A stretch of DNA of 15,841 nt from an uncultured Bacillota bacterium (GCA_937960725.1 CALGOY010000191.1:1-15841), one strand, 5' to 3'. Counted from the first letter of the stretch, positions 7,080 through 14,888 are shown. Notes: generated from the sequence alone by a model not told the origin. Made by a program: numbers and translations.

Positions 7080-9623
7080 ATGATTCGTCGGATTTTTGCC
7101 TTGCTTATAGGCTTGGTAGTGTGTATAAACCTAGCATGGATACAGCCAGTAGCTGGAGCTGTAGACTATAGCATAATTCGAGTCATGCTGTCTTCCATGG
7201 GAACTCCCAGCAAAGTCAGCCTAAGAGTTGAAGGAGAGTATAGCATTCCCCAATTGGGTGATAGAACCCTCGACAAAGGCAGCTATGAAATATGCGTCGA
7301 AGGAGGACAACTGGTACTTAAAAATAATTCCACAGCCCGCGTTATGGGCAGTAAGTTTACCTTCAAGAGCAAGAAAAATTCTTTTTCCAACTACCTCCGC
7401 ATTCTCAACAACTCCTATGGCTGGACCAACTATTTAGGGGATATGGAGGTTAGGCTGGTAGACGGAGGAATCCAGCTGATCAACCATATATTCTTAGAAT
7501 ATTATCTCTACGGGGTTGTTCCCTACGAGATGAGCAATAGCTGGCCAATAGAGGCTCTCAAAGCCCAGGCCGTAGCCGCCCGTACCTATGCAGCAAGGGC
7601 AAAAACTTCTTCTTCCTATTACGACCTATACGATACAGTACTCAGCCAGGTATATCGGGGCTACAACCCCTCCTGGCAAAACGCTATTAGAGCGGTAGAC
7701 GAAACCTATGGAATGGTACTGAAATATGGAAACAGCTTTGCTTCTACATTCTATTCTTCCAGCAATGGAGGTAAGATAGAAGCCTGCGGCAACCTGTGGT
7801 CGCAACACTTGCCCTATTCCGTAGTCAAAGACGATCCTTACGATGTGAAAAATCCCAGCAATCCAAACGCAACTTGGACGGTAAAATTCTCCAAGCTATC
7901 GGTAGATCCTGGCCTCCAGGCGAGGATAAAATCCCGCATGAAGGATGACCTTGAAAAATCCGGCTACAGCGGAAACGAGGGGGACATAAAGATACTGCAG
8001 CTGAAGGAGCTGTCCTTCGATCCCCCCAACAGCAGCGGCAGGATGGATAAGGGCCGGCTGGTGGTAGTAGCTGATGTTAAATCTAAGGAAGATGGCTCAA
8101 CCCATACCATAGAATATACCGTCAATCTCACTAAAAACAACATCCGCACCCTCCTCAACTTAAAAAGCCTATTATTTACAGTAGAGGAAACGGAAGACTC
8201 CTATATACTCCACGGGGGCGGATATGGCCACGGGGTAGGTATGAGTCAGTTTGGAGCTCAGCAGATGGCCCGGGAAGGCTTTAGCTTTGCCCAGATTTTA
8301 GATTTCTACTATCCAGGTACCAGGCTCGAAACCCTGGCAATCGCTCCTCCAAATCCCGATAGCGGTGGAGGCGATAAAGAACCAGAGCCAAGTCCGAAAG
8401 ACCCAGAGCCAGAGCCGAAAGAGCCAGAAGAACCCCAGCCCCAGGAGCCTGAAGATCCCAATCAGCCCGAACCCGTATACGGGATAGTTAAGGTAACTAC
8501 CTCCCTGAATGTAAGGCAGGGTCCAGGGCTCCACTATGCAAGGATAGGTAGCCTATCCCCCAACACCCGGGTACAGATACTGGAGCAGGGGACAGAGTGG
8601 CATAAGATAAAAGCTGGAAACCTGGTAGGCTATGTGAGCAGCCAATATATAAAGATAGAAAATGAAGAACAGACCCAGCCCCAGGAGCCAGGTCAAGGGC
8701 AGAATCCAGTCAAGCCCGAAGATCCAGCTCCGCCACCGGAGAAGCGGTACGGTATCGTGACTGCCTCAGCCCTTAACATAAGGAGCGGTCCCAGCACCCG
8801 CAACCATAAGATAGGAATGGTAGTAAGGGGCACTAGGCTGACCATAATAGGACAATCAGGGGAATGGTATAAAGTTCAGGTCAATGGGCTGGAAGGATAT
8901 GTCCACGGGGATTATGTAAAACTAGAAACAGATAATCCATCCACTCCTCCAAGCTCTAAACCTCCTGTCCAGGTTATAGGGAAGGCTGTCGTTACAGCCA
9001 GCAGCTTAAATGTGCGGACAGGCCCTGGAACGGGGCATGGGATAATAACATCCCTCCCCCGAAATACCGAGGTAGAGCTATTAGAACAGCAGGGAGAATG
9101 GTACAAGATAAGGCGCGGAAGCACGGTCGGCTACGTCCATGGAGGATACTTAAAGATAAATAACAGCAATAACAGCGGCGGCTCAGGCAGTTCCAACCCT
9201 GCCCCAAGCAAGACAGGAACGGTAAACGCCAGCGCCCTGAACGTTCGGACAGGCCCTGGAACCAGCTACCAGAGGATCGCCCTCCTTCCTCGGGGAGCTA
9301 AGGTAACCATCCTCAAAGAAGTAAACGGCTGGTACCAGATCCGCCACGGAAACACCACTGGATACGTATCGGCGGAATATATAAAGCTAGACGGTAATAC
9401 AGGCGGTGGCGGCTCAGGCAGTTCCAACCCTGCCCCAAGCAAGACAGGAACGGTAAACGCCAGCGCCCTGAACGTTCGGACAGGCCCTGGAACCAGCTAC
9501 CAGAGGATCGCCCTCCTTCCTCGGGGAGCTAAGGTAACCATCCTCAAAGAAGTAAACGGCTGGTACCAGATCCGCCACGGAAACACCATTGGATATGTAT
9601 CCGCACAATACATCAGCCTCTAA
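7080..9623 (+). CDS. Secreted SpoIID/LytB-domain cell-wall protein with five SH3b domains
   Basis: 847 residues. Residues 1-27 are a Sec signal peptide (RR, hydrophobic core, likely cleavage after PVAGA). The SpoIID/LytB domain spans about 30-415: YGVVPYEMSNSWPIEALKAQ (144-163), AVAARTYA (164-171) and HGGGYGHGVGMSQFGAQQ (378-395). In SpoIID the Glu of the EM motif, here E150, is catalytic for lytic transglycosylation of denuded glycan strands. A Pro/Glu linker (about 432-465) leads to five SH3b domains (466-526, 556-615, 634-693, 711-770, 788-847), each with LN(V/I)R.GP and GYV signatures, expected to bind peptidoglycan. The first two linkers are Pro/Glu-rich and the last two Gly/Ser-rich. 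Canonical SpoIID is about 340 residues and membrane-anchored, so this is a longer secreted relative, probably acting in wall remodelling rather than engulfment. ATG 7080 follows GGATGGTGG; the upstream in-frame TTG (7050) is unlikely. Confidence 0.88.
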   Translation: MIRRIFALLIGLVVCINLAWIQPVAGAVDYSIIRVMLSSMGTPSKVSLRVEGEYSIPQLGDRTLDKGSYEICVEGGQLVLKNNSTARVMGSKFTFKSKKNSFSNYLRILNNSYGWTNYLGDMEVRLVDGGIQLINHIFLEYYLYGVVPYEMSNSWPIEALKAQAVAARTYAARAKTSSSYYDLYDTVLSQVYRGYNPSWQNAIRAVDETYGMVLKYGNSFASTFYSSSNGGKIEACGNLWSQHLPYSVVKDDPYDVKNPSNPNATWTVKFSKLSVDPGLQARIKSRMKDDLEKSGYSGNEGDIKILQLKELSFDPPNSSGRMDKGRLVVVADVKSKEDGSTHTIEYTVNLTKNNIRTLLNLKSLLFTVEETEDSYILHGGGYGHGVGMSQFGAQQMAREGFSFAQILDFYYPGTRLETLAIAPPNPDSGGGDKEPEPSPKDPEPEPKEPEEPQPQEPEDPNQPEPVYGIVKVTTSLNVRQGPGLHYARIGSLSPNTRVQILEQGTEWHKIKAGNLVGYVSSQYIKIENEEQTQPQEPGQGQNPVKPEDPAPPPEKRYGIVTASALNIRSGPSTRNHKIGMVVRGTRLTIIGQSGEWYKVQVNGLEGYVHGDYVKLETDNPSTPPSSKPPVQVIGKAVVTASSLNVRTGPGTGHGIITSLPRNTEVELLEQQGEWYKIRRGSTVGYVHGGYLKINNSNNSGGSGSSNPAPSKTGTVNASALNVRTGPGTSYQRIALLPRGAKVTILKEVNGWYQIRHGNTTGYVSAEYIKLDGNTGGGGSGSSNPAPSKTGTVNASALNVRTGPGTSYQRIALLPRGAKVTILKEVNGWYQIRHGNTIGYVSAQYISL
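9177..9357 (+). repeat. Direct repeat copy 1 (181 bp perfect), SH3b domain 4
   Basis: Bases 9177-9357 are identical, base for base as I read them, to 9408-9588. The period is 231 bp, or exactly 77 codons. The unit covers the Gly/Ser linker and most of SH3b domain 4. Identity at third codon positions shows a very recent tandem duplication or gene conversion. Confidence 0.95.
9408..9588 (+). repeat. Direct repeat copy 2 (181 bp perfect), SH3b domain 5
   Basis: Second copy of the repeat at 9177-9357. Identity ends sharply: from 9589 the last 35 bases of the gene differ at several sites (for example ACC ATT GGA TAT against ACC ACT GGA TAC). The original C-terminal end of the protein therefore appears to have been kept while the body of the domain was copied. 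Confidence 0.95.
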
Positions 9624-9696
9624 TACTTTATCTTTAATCCTCTACTCAAATAGTTTGCTGATAGCTTCAATTCGCACTCATATAGCATATCTTAAG

Positions 9697-9745
9697 AAAC
9701 ATATAACAATGTTCGGGCGCCATGCCCGGCCATTGTTATATGTTT
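9697..9745. other. Long strong hairpin between the SpoIID-like gene and the glycan operon
   Basis: A perfect 15-bp outer stem (AAACATATAACAATG at 9697-9711 with CATTGTTATATGTTT at 9731-9745) holds a GC-rich inner stem (CGGGC at 9714-9718 with GCCCG at 9724-9728, plus wobble pairs) and a three-base loop. It may terminate the SpoIID-like transcript, since the following bases GTTTATCTTTTCT are T-rich, although there is no clean T run. It could also be a small palindromic repeat element. Confidence 0.6.
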
Positions 9746-9781
9746 ATCTTTTCTAGAATTTCAACCTAGAATAAGGAAGAA

Positions 9782-9810
9782 TTGCTAATAAAGCTTTTCA
9801 ATAGTATAAT
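9782..9810 (+). promoter_or_regulatory. Sigma-A-type promoter of the surface glycan operon
   Basis: TTGCTA (9782-9787), a 17-base spacer and a perfect TATAAT (9805-9810) lie about 60 bases ahead of the first glycosyltransferase. This is the best promoter in the window. An inverted repeat, AAGCTTT (9791-9797) and AAAGCTT (9818-9824), is centred exactly on the -10 box and could be an operator. Confidence 0.6.
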
Positions 9811-9870
9811 AGTTAGGAAAGCTTAGGCTTTGACTAAATACAATTAACCCATAAACAACGGAGGTTTTGT

Positions 9871-11013
9871 ATGCGCGTAGCTATTGAAATCCAACCAGTC
9901 CTAGACAAAAAACTAACTGGTGTAGGCTGGTATACAGATAACTTTATAAGAAGAATAAAAAACTTTGCCAAGGAAGGGGAAAAATTCTACCTCTTGGGGA
10001 TGGATTTTTACGGGAAAGCCGGAGAGCTTGAAGAATGCCTCTCCCCTAATGTAGAATTAAAGACCAATGGGCTAATACATTATGGAATATATAGAAGGAT
10101 ATGGAAGTTTATACCTTTTATCGACTATGGCACCTTTTTCAAAACAAAGGCGGATATATTCCACTTTTTTAACTTCGTCTCTCCTCCCTATGTCAAAGGA
10201 AAGATAGTAATAACCGTTTACGATATGGTGTATAAAGTTTTTCCTGAGACTATGGAAAAGGCTAACTATATAAAATTAGATCAGAATCTGCGCCGATCTT
10301 GCGAGGCGGCTTCAGCCGTAGTTACTATTTCTGAAAATAGCAAGAAGGAGATTATTGAATACATGGGGGTAGAAGCTAGCAGAATCCATATTATTCCACC
10401 TGGAGTGGACTGCCTGCGATATCGCCCTCTAAAGGATGGGGAAGAACTTATCCCTATTAGAGCCAAATACGGCCTGCCCCAGGACTATTTTTTATACCTG
10501 GGAACCATAGAGCCTAGGAAAAATATAGAATCTATCGTGGAGGCTTTCCGAATATATCGGGACAGGGGGGGAGAGAGCCAGCTGGTAATTGCAGGGAAAA
10601 AAGGCTGGATGTACGAAAGGGTATTCGAACTGGTAAAGCGATACGGACTAGAAGGCCATGTAATATTTCCCGGATATGTAGAAGAAGGGGACAAGCATCT
10701 GATATACGGGGGAGCGAAGGCTTTTCTGTTTCCCTCCCTCTATGAAGGCTTTGGAATGCCTCCCTTAGAGGCCATGGCTTGCGGGGTGCCGGTTATCACA
10801 TCCAATACATCCTCCTTGCCAGAAGTAGTGGGGGATGCGGGATTAATGGTAGAGCCCATGGATGTAGAAGGGCTGGCCCAGCACATGAAGCAGTTAGAAG
10901 AAGATGAAGAGCTATGTAGAGAGCTTAGACAAAAAGGACTAGAAAGGGCGGCTAAGTTCAGCTGGGAAAGTTCCGTTGAGAAGCTGATGGAGCTTTATAG
11001 AACTATGAGCTGA
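9871..11013 (+). CDS. Glycosyltransferase, GT4 fold (first gene of the glycan operon)
   Basis: A 380-residue GT-B retaining glycosyltransferase. The N-terminal acceptor domain is about 1-195. The C-terminal nucleotide-sugar domain carries YLGTIEPRKNIESIVEAF (209-226), LVIAGKKGW (238-246), and SLYEGFGMPPLEAMACGVPV (289-308), with the E-x7-E pair E292/E300 of the GT4 family, then SLPEVVGDAG. It would transfer a sugar from a nucleotide or GDP donor to a growing lipid-linked glycan at the cytoplasmic face of the membrane. Donor and linkage cannot be read from sequence; mannose or rhamnose transfer is common among relatives. CGGAGG (9859-9864) precedes the ATG. It shares motifs with the next gene (EPRKN, CGKKGW/AGKKGW, SLYEGFG), so the two are probably old duplicates. 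Confidence 0.88.
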   Translation: MRVAIEIQPVLDKKLTGVGWYTDNFIRRIKNFAKEGEKFYLLGMDFYGKAGELEECLSPNVELKTNGLIHYGIYRRIWKFIPFIDYGTFFKTKADIFHFFNFVSPPYVKGKIVITVYDMVYKVFPETMEKANYIKLDQNLRRSCEAASAVVTISENSKKEIIEYMGVEASRIHIIPPGVDCLRYRPLKDGEELIPIRAKYGLPQDYFLYLGTIEPRKNIESIVEAFRIYRDRGGESQLVIAGKKGWMYERVFELVKRYGLEGHVIFPGYVEEGDKHLIYGGAKAFLFPSLYEGFGMPPLEAMACGVPVITSNTSSLPEVVGDAGLMVEPMDVEGLAQHMKQLEEDEELCRELRQKGLERAAKFSWESSVEKLMELYRTMS

Positions 11014-11136
11014 TCGCTTAATAGAGGCGGCTAAATGCTATTTAGGCAATAGCAGGTTCATTTAAGAATGGCTTATCCAGCAGCTCAATCGGATATAGAA
11101 TGTTCTGATTTTGATTTATAGGAAGGTGGAAGAATA

Positions 11137-12315
11137 ATGGGGGAAAAATTGGCAGTCAATGCTCTTATTATGGACGAGCGGAAGGCTGGAATAGGCAACT
11201 ACGCATTTCAGCTGTTTAAGGCTATGGAAAATATACCATTGGATTTCCAAGTAGATGTTCATATACAAGGGCATATGAAAAAGTACTTTAAGGATAGACC
11301 CAACCTGCGCTTTATTCCCCATAGGGATTTTAAAAGCAGCCGGGATAGAATCCTATATGAGCAGCTTATTATGCCCCGCATCTACAACAGGGAAGGATAT
11401 GGGGTAGTCCATTTCGTAGATTACCTGTCCCCCTTTCTTCCAATAAAGGCTAAGAGGCTATTTACCTTCCATGATCTAGCCTATTTCAAGCTGCCTCAGT
11501 TTTTTACCCTGGGCAGCAGGCTTATTAAGCAATTTTTTACCGGCTGGGGGGTCCGTAGAGCCAGCGGCATTATATGCGTATCCCAAAATACTCGGAAGGA
11601 TTTATTGGAGAAATATCCATTTCTGGATAAGGATATAGTTAACGTAATACACCTAGCGGGAGAGTCTTCTCTAGATGTGGAAGATAAACAAAATACTGAA
11701 AATAAAGATGAACAAACTGTGAACTATGACCAAAATATATTGAAAAAGTACGGAATTTATAGTAGGTTTATTTTAGCTGTGGGGACCTTAGAGCCCCGCA
11801 AAAACTATGAAGTACTAGTAGAGGCCTATAGGGAACTTATAAACCGCAGCGATATACCCCATAAACTGGTGATCTGTGGGAAAAAGGGTTGGAAATACGA
11901 TGGAATTTTAGATAAGCTCAATCACCCCGACTTAAAGGAAAGGGTGATTATAACGGGCTATGTACCCCATGGGCTTTTGCCCGTTTTTTACAGGCAGGCG
12001 GACCTGTTTGTATATCCATCCCTCTACGAGGGATTTGGACTTCCGCCCTTGGAGGCCCTATCCCACGGAGTTCCCGTTATAACATCCAACGCAGCTTCGC
12101 TGCCGGAAGTGGTGGGGGATGCTGCCCTTACCTTTGAACCAGACGATGTTCGAAAGCTAACTGGCCTTATGCTGCGGGTATTAAAAGACGACAAGCTGAG
12201 AAGCTCTCTTAAGGAGAAAGGGCCCGAGCGGGCTAAAAAGTTCTCCTGGAAGATTACTGCGGAGAAGACTGTAGAAGTATACAGGCATCTGCTTAAGGAG
12301 GGGGAAGCGATTTGA
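11137..12315 (+). CDS. Glycosyltransferase, GT4 fold (second)
   Basis: A 392-residue GT-B enzyme. It has LAVNALIMDERKAGIGNYA at the N-terminus (glycine-rich donor/acceptor loop), FHDLAYFKLP (111-120), ICVSQNTRKDL (146-156), LAVGTLEPRKNYEVLVEAY (213-231), CGKKGWKY (247-254) and YPSLYEGFGLPPLEALSHGV (293-312), with E298 and E306 as the E-x7-E pair. Between the two Rossmann domains is an Asn/Asp/Glu/Lys/Gln-rich insert (about 177-200) that its neighbour lacks. It should add another residue to the lipid-linked glycan; the sugar is unknown. AGGAAGGTGG precedes the ATG. About 120 bases without a visible promoter or terminator separate it from the previous gene, so both probably lie in one operon. 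The stop overlaps the next start by four bases. Confidence 0.87.
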   Translation: MGEKLAVNALIMDERKAGIGNYAFQLFKAMENIPLDFQVDVHIQGHMKKYFKDRPNLRFIPHRDFKSSRDRILYEQLIMPRIYNREGYGVVHFVDYLSPFLPIKAKRLFTFHDLAYFKLPQFFTLGSRLIKQFFTGWGVRRASGIICVSQNTRKDLLEKYPFLDKDIVNVIHLAGESSLDVEDKQNTENKDEQTVNYDQNILKKYGIYSRFILAVGTLEPRKNYEVLVEAYRELINRSDIPHKLVICGKKGWKYDGILDKLNHPDLKERVIITGYVPHGLLPVFYRQADLFVYPSLYEGFGLPPLEALSHGVPVITSNAASLPEVVGDAALTFEPDDVRKLTGLMLRVLKDDKLRSSLKEKGPERAKKFSWKITAEKTVEVYRHLLKEGEAI

Positions 12316-13442
12316 AAGTAGCTATTGTACACGACTGGCTCCCTTATGTGGGAGGGGCAGAATATGTTATCAAGGCCATGCTGGAGCTATTTCCAGATGC
12401 AGATGTATATACTTCAGTATATAATAAAGAAAAAGTAGGGGATTTCCTGGGAGATGTAAAGGTATACACCTCCTTTATAGACAAGCTTCCCCTGGCCAGA
12501 AAACGCCATCAGATATACCTAAATCTGATGCCCTTGGCCTTTGAGCAGTTTGACCTGAGAGGATACGATGTCGTCATCTCCTCCTCCACCTGCTGTGCCA
12601 AGGCGGTGATTACCGATGCCCAGACGCCCCATATTTGCTACTGCAACACCCCTATGCGCTATGCCTGGGATCTATATTTTGAATATCTGGACGAATGTAA
12701 AAATCCTATTAAGAAGGCGGCAGTGGCCCTGGTGATGCACCGGGCCCGAAAATGGGATGTGCTGACCAGCAACAGGGTGGACTACTTCATTGCCAATTCC
12801 CACAACGTAGCCCGGAGGATATACAAGCACTACCGGAGGCAGTCCCACGTTATATACCCTCCCGTAGATACCTCCCCCGGGATAAATACGCCCTACAGCC
12901 AAGGAGATTATTATTTAGTATTATCCCGATTGGTGCCCTATAAACGGATTGATGTTGCAGTAGAGGCCTTTAACGAGCTGGTGAAGCCCCTGGTGATTGC
13001 AGGGGATGGTCCTGAGATGGACAAACTGCGAAAAATGGCAAAGCCCAATATACGTTTTATGGGCAGGGTATCGGAAGAAGAAAAGTATGAGCTGTATAGG
13101 GGATGCAAGGCCTTCCTATTTCCTGGGGAAGAAGACTTCGGCATTACCCCCGTAGAAGCCCAATCCTTCGGCAAGCCTGTCATTGCCTTAGGCCGCGGAG
13201 GAGCTTTGGAAACGGTGATAGACGGACAGACTGGAGTCCACTACAGCGAAGGAAATGCCAAAGGGCTGATAGAGGCAGTCAAGAGGGCAGAAACTATAGA
13301 TTTCAATCCGGATGTAATAAAACAAAACGCATTAAAGTTCGACTGGGAAATGTTTAAAAAACAGCTTAAGCAATTTGTAGAGGATAAAGTGGAAAAGGGG
13401 ATTGGATATCCCGGTTCAGGAACTGGATTGGGACGAGACTGA
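12312..13442 (+). CDS. Glycosyltransferase, GT4 fold, WbaZ-like (third)
   Basis: A 376-residue GT-B enzyme that begins KVAIVHDWLPYVGGAEYVI, the usual start of WbaZ-like GT4 transferases. Other motifs are CYCNTPMRYAWDLYFEYL (109-126), YFIANSHNVARRI (158-170), LSRLVPYKRIDVAVEAF (204-220), VIAGDGPEMDKL (228-239) and FPGEEDFGITPVEAQSFGKP (270-289), with E274/E282 as the E-x7-E pair. WbaZ relatives are often mannosyltransferases of O-antigen clusters; the donor here is not proven. It is more distant from the two preceding transferases than they are from each other. Translation starts at TTG 12312, overlapping the previous stop in TTGA, with AAGGAGGGG (12295-12303) eight bases upstream: tight translational coupling. 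Confidence 0.88.
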   Translation: MKVAIVHDWLPYVGGAEYVIKAMLELFPDADVYTSVYNKEKVGDFLGDVKVYTSFIDKLPLARKRHQIYLNLMPLAFEQFDLRGYDVVISSSTCCAKAVITDAQTPHICYCNTPMRYAWDLYFEYLDECKNPIKKAAVALVMHRARKWDVLTSNRVDYFIANSHNVARRIYKHYRRQSHVIYPPVDTSPGINTPYSQGDYYLVLSRLVPYKRIDVAVEAFNELVKPLVIAGDGPEMDKLRKMAKPNIRFMGRVSEEEKYELYRGCKAFLFPGEEDFGITPVEAQSFGKPVIALGRGGALETVIDGQTGVHYSEGNAKGLIEAVKRAETIDFNPDVIKQNALKFDWEMFKKQLKQFVEDKVEKGIGYPGSGTGLGRD

Positions 13443-13460
13443 TTTGTCCCAGTTCTTGCG

Positions 13461-13476
13461 AAAGGCGGTGAAGGAG
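13461..13476 (+). promoter_or_regulatory. Double ribosome-binding site ahead of the sugar transferase
   Basis: Two purine-rich sites stand in series before ATG 13479. AAAGGCGGTG (13461-13470) has eight bases of spacing; AAGGAG (13471-13476) has only two. The nearer one is too close to drive this ATG, and the next in-frame ATG (13515) has no site of its own, so the farther one probably sets the start. Confidence 0.5.
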
Positions 13477-13478
13477 AT

Positions 13479-14888
13479 ATGGATAGCACTAAATTTACAC
13501 CACAAAAGAAATTGATGATCTTTTTAGATATATTATTAACCGTTGTGTCGTTCATACTGGCCTATTATATCCGTGCTAGCTTCATATTCCATAGATATCC
13601 AAGCCTTTATGAGCTAGAGAAGTATCTGTGGGTTTTGTGGGTGATTGTCCCCTCCTGGCCCATAATATTTAAAAGAATGGGGCTTTATAACGGAGTTTTA
13701 AAATTGGAACTTTCGGAGCTGGTCTTTGCCCTGGGCAAAGCCGTAATTATAGGAGCCCTTATCATCGCATCGGCTATATTTGCCTCGGACGATGATCTAT
13801 TCAGCCGGCTGTTGTTTGGAATATTTATCATCCTAAACTTTTTGCTGCTGCTACTGGAAAGAATTATACTGAGGCAGATTTGGGCCAAGGCCCTGACCAA
13901 CGTTAAGGATCGCCAGGTGGTGCTGGTATCTAATCCAGAAGGGGTATTTAAATTCAAAAACCTAATAGACAGGGATGAGGACATCCGCCTAAATATACTT
14001 GGATATTTTACCATAAATGGAGATGACAGCTATGTTGATGGGGTCTCCTGCCTAGGGGATATGGAAAATTTCAACCATTTCCTCATTCATAAGCCGGTGG
14101 ACGAAGTGATATTTATACTGCCCAAGAATTATATAGGCGATATGGAAGAATATATAATTACCTGCGAAGAGCTGGGTATTACAGTTCGGATGCTGTTAGA
14201 CTTATATAACCTCAAGATATCCAAGACCCAGATAAGCTATATCGGCAATATCCCCATGCTCACATTCCATACCGTTAGCCTAGACGAAGATCAGCAGCTT
14301 CTAAAGCGGCTGATGGATATAGCAGGGGCGATAGTAGGGCTTATCATCACCGGAATATTGTATATAATCCTGGGGCCTATTATAAAGCTGCAGTCCCCAG
14401 GGCCAGTTCTGTATTCCCAGCCCAGGGTAGGGCGAAACGGCAGGGTGTTCAACTGCTACAAATTTAGATCCATGTACGCCGATGCCGATGAGAGGAAGAA
14501 GGAGCTGGAACACCTCAACAAGATGAAAGGGGCCATGTTCAAGATAGAAGATGATCCAAGGGTTACGCCCATAGGTAGGATAATCAGGAAATACAGCCTC
14601 GACGAATTTCCCCAGTTCTGGAATGTACTGAAGGGGGAGATGAGTCTGGTCGGTACCCGGCCGCCTACCCTCGATGAGGTAAAACAATACGAAAACCATC
14701 ATTGGCGGCGGCTCAGCATAAAGCCGGGCATAACCGGCCTGTGGCAGGTCAGCGGTAGAAATGAAATAGAGGATTTCGATGAAATTGTAGCCCTTGATGT
14801 AAAATATATAGACAACTGGTCCCTATGGCTGGATATAAAGATAATTGCAAAAACTGTCCTAGCCATATTCAAAAAAACAGGAATGTGA
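13479..14888 (+). CDS. Polyprenyl-phosphate sugar-1-phosphate transferase (WbaP/WcaJ family)
   Basis: A 469-residue membrane enzyme that starts glycan assembly by moving a sugar-1-phosphate from a UDP-sugar to undecaprenyl phosphate. Four N-terminal membrane segments lie at about 11-31, 47-65, 82-102 and 110-130. A cytoplasmic Rossmann-like domain (about 145-265) follows, then the catalytic bacterial sugar transferase domain (about 273-469) with a re-entrant hydrophobic helix ending in SPGP (306-309). Catalytic-domain motifs are QPRVGRNGRVFNCYKFRSM (314-332), KYSLDEFPQFWNVLKGEMSL (371-390) with D375-E376 as the expected catalytic pair, VGTRPP (391-396) and KPGITGLWQVSGR (415-427). Full architecture and length match the large polyprenyl glycosylphosphotransferases. 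The sugar (Gal, Glc or a diNAc-bacillosamine type) is not fixed by sequence. It lies directly after the three glycosyltransferases. Confidence 0.93.
   Translation: MDSTKFTPQKKLMIFLDILLTVVSFILAYYIRASFIFHRYPSLYELEKYLWVLWVIVPSWPIIFKRMGLYNGVLKLELSELVFALGKAVIIGALIIASAIFASDDDLFSRLLFGIFIILNFLLLLLERIILRQIWAKALTNVKDRQVVLVSNPEGVFKFKNLIDRDEDIRLNILGYFTINGDDSYVDGVSCLGDMENFNHFLIHKPVDEVIFILPKNYIGDMEEYIITCEELGITVRMLLDLYNLKISKTQISYIGNIPMLTFHTVSLDEDQQLLKRLMDIAGAIVGLIITGILYIILGPIIKLQSPGPVLYSQPRVGRNGRVFNCYKFRSMYADADERKKELEHLNKMKGAMFKIEDDPRVTPIGRIIRKYSLDEFPQFWNVLKGEMSLVGTRPPTLDEVKQYENHHWRRLSIKPGITGLWQVSGRNEIEDFDEIVALDVKYIDNWSLWLDIKIIAKTVLAIFKKTGM

Noticed and set aside
9177..9588. CRISPR or other intergenic repeat array
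   Set aside because: The repeat is inside an open reading frame, in phase (231 bp = 77 codons), and encodes SH3b domains.
9624..9870. Insertion sequence or attachment site at the edge of the glycan operon
   Set aside because: Apart from the hairpin and promoter there is no transposase, tRNA or target-site duplication; a simple intergenic region explains it.
11037..11053. GCTATT/AATAGC hairpin between the first two glycosyltransferases
   Set aside because: Only six pairs and no T run, so it is not a terminator; the genes are treated as one operon.
14301..14702. 133-codon open frame on the - strand inside the sugar transferase gene
   Set aside because: It mirrors the most conserved part of a certain + strand gene, has no ribosome site or recognisable domain, and arises from that gene's codon bias.
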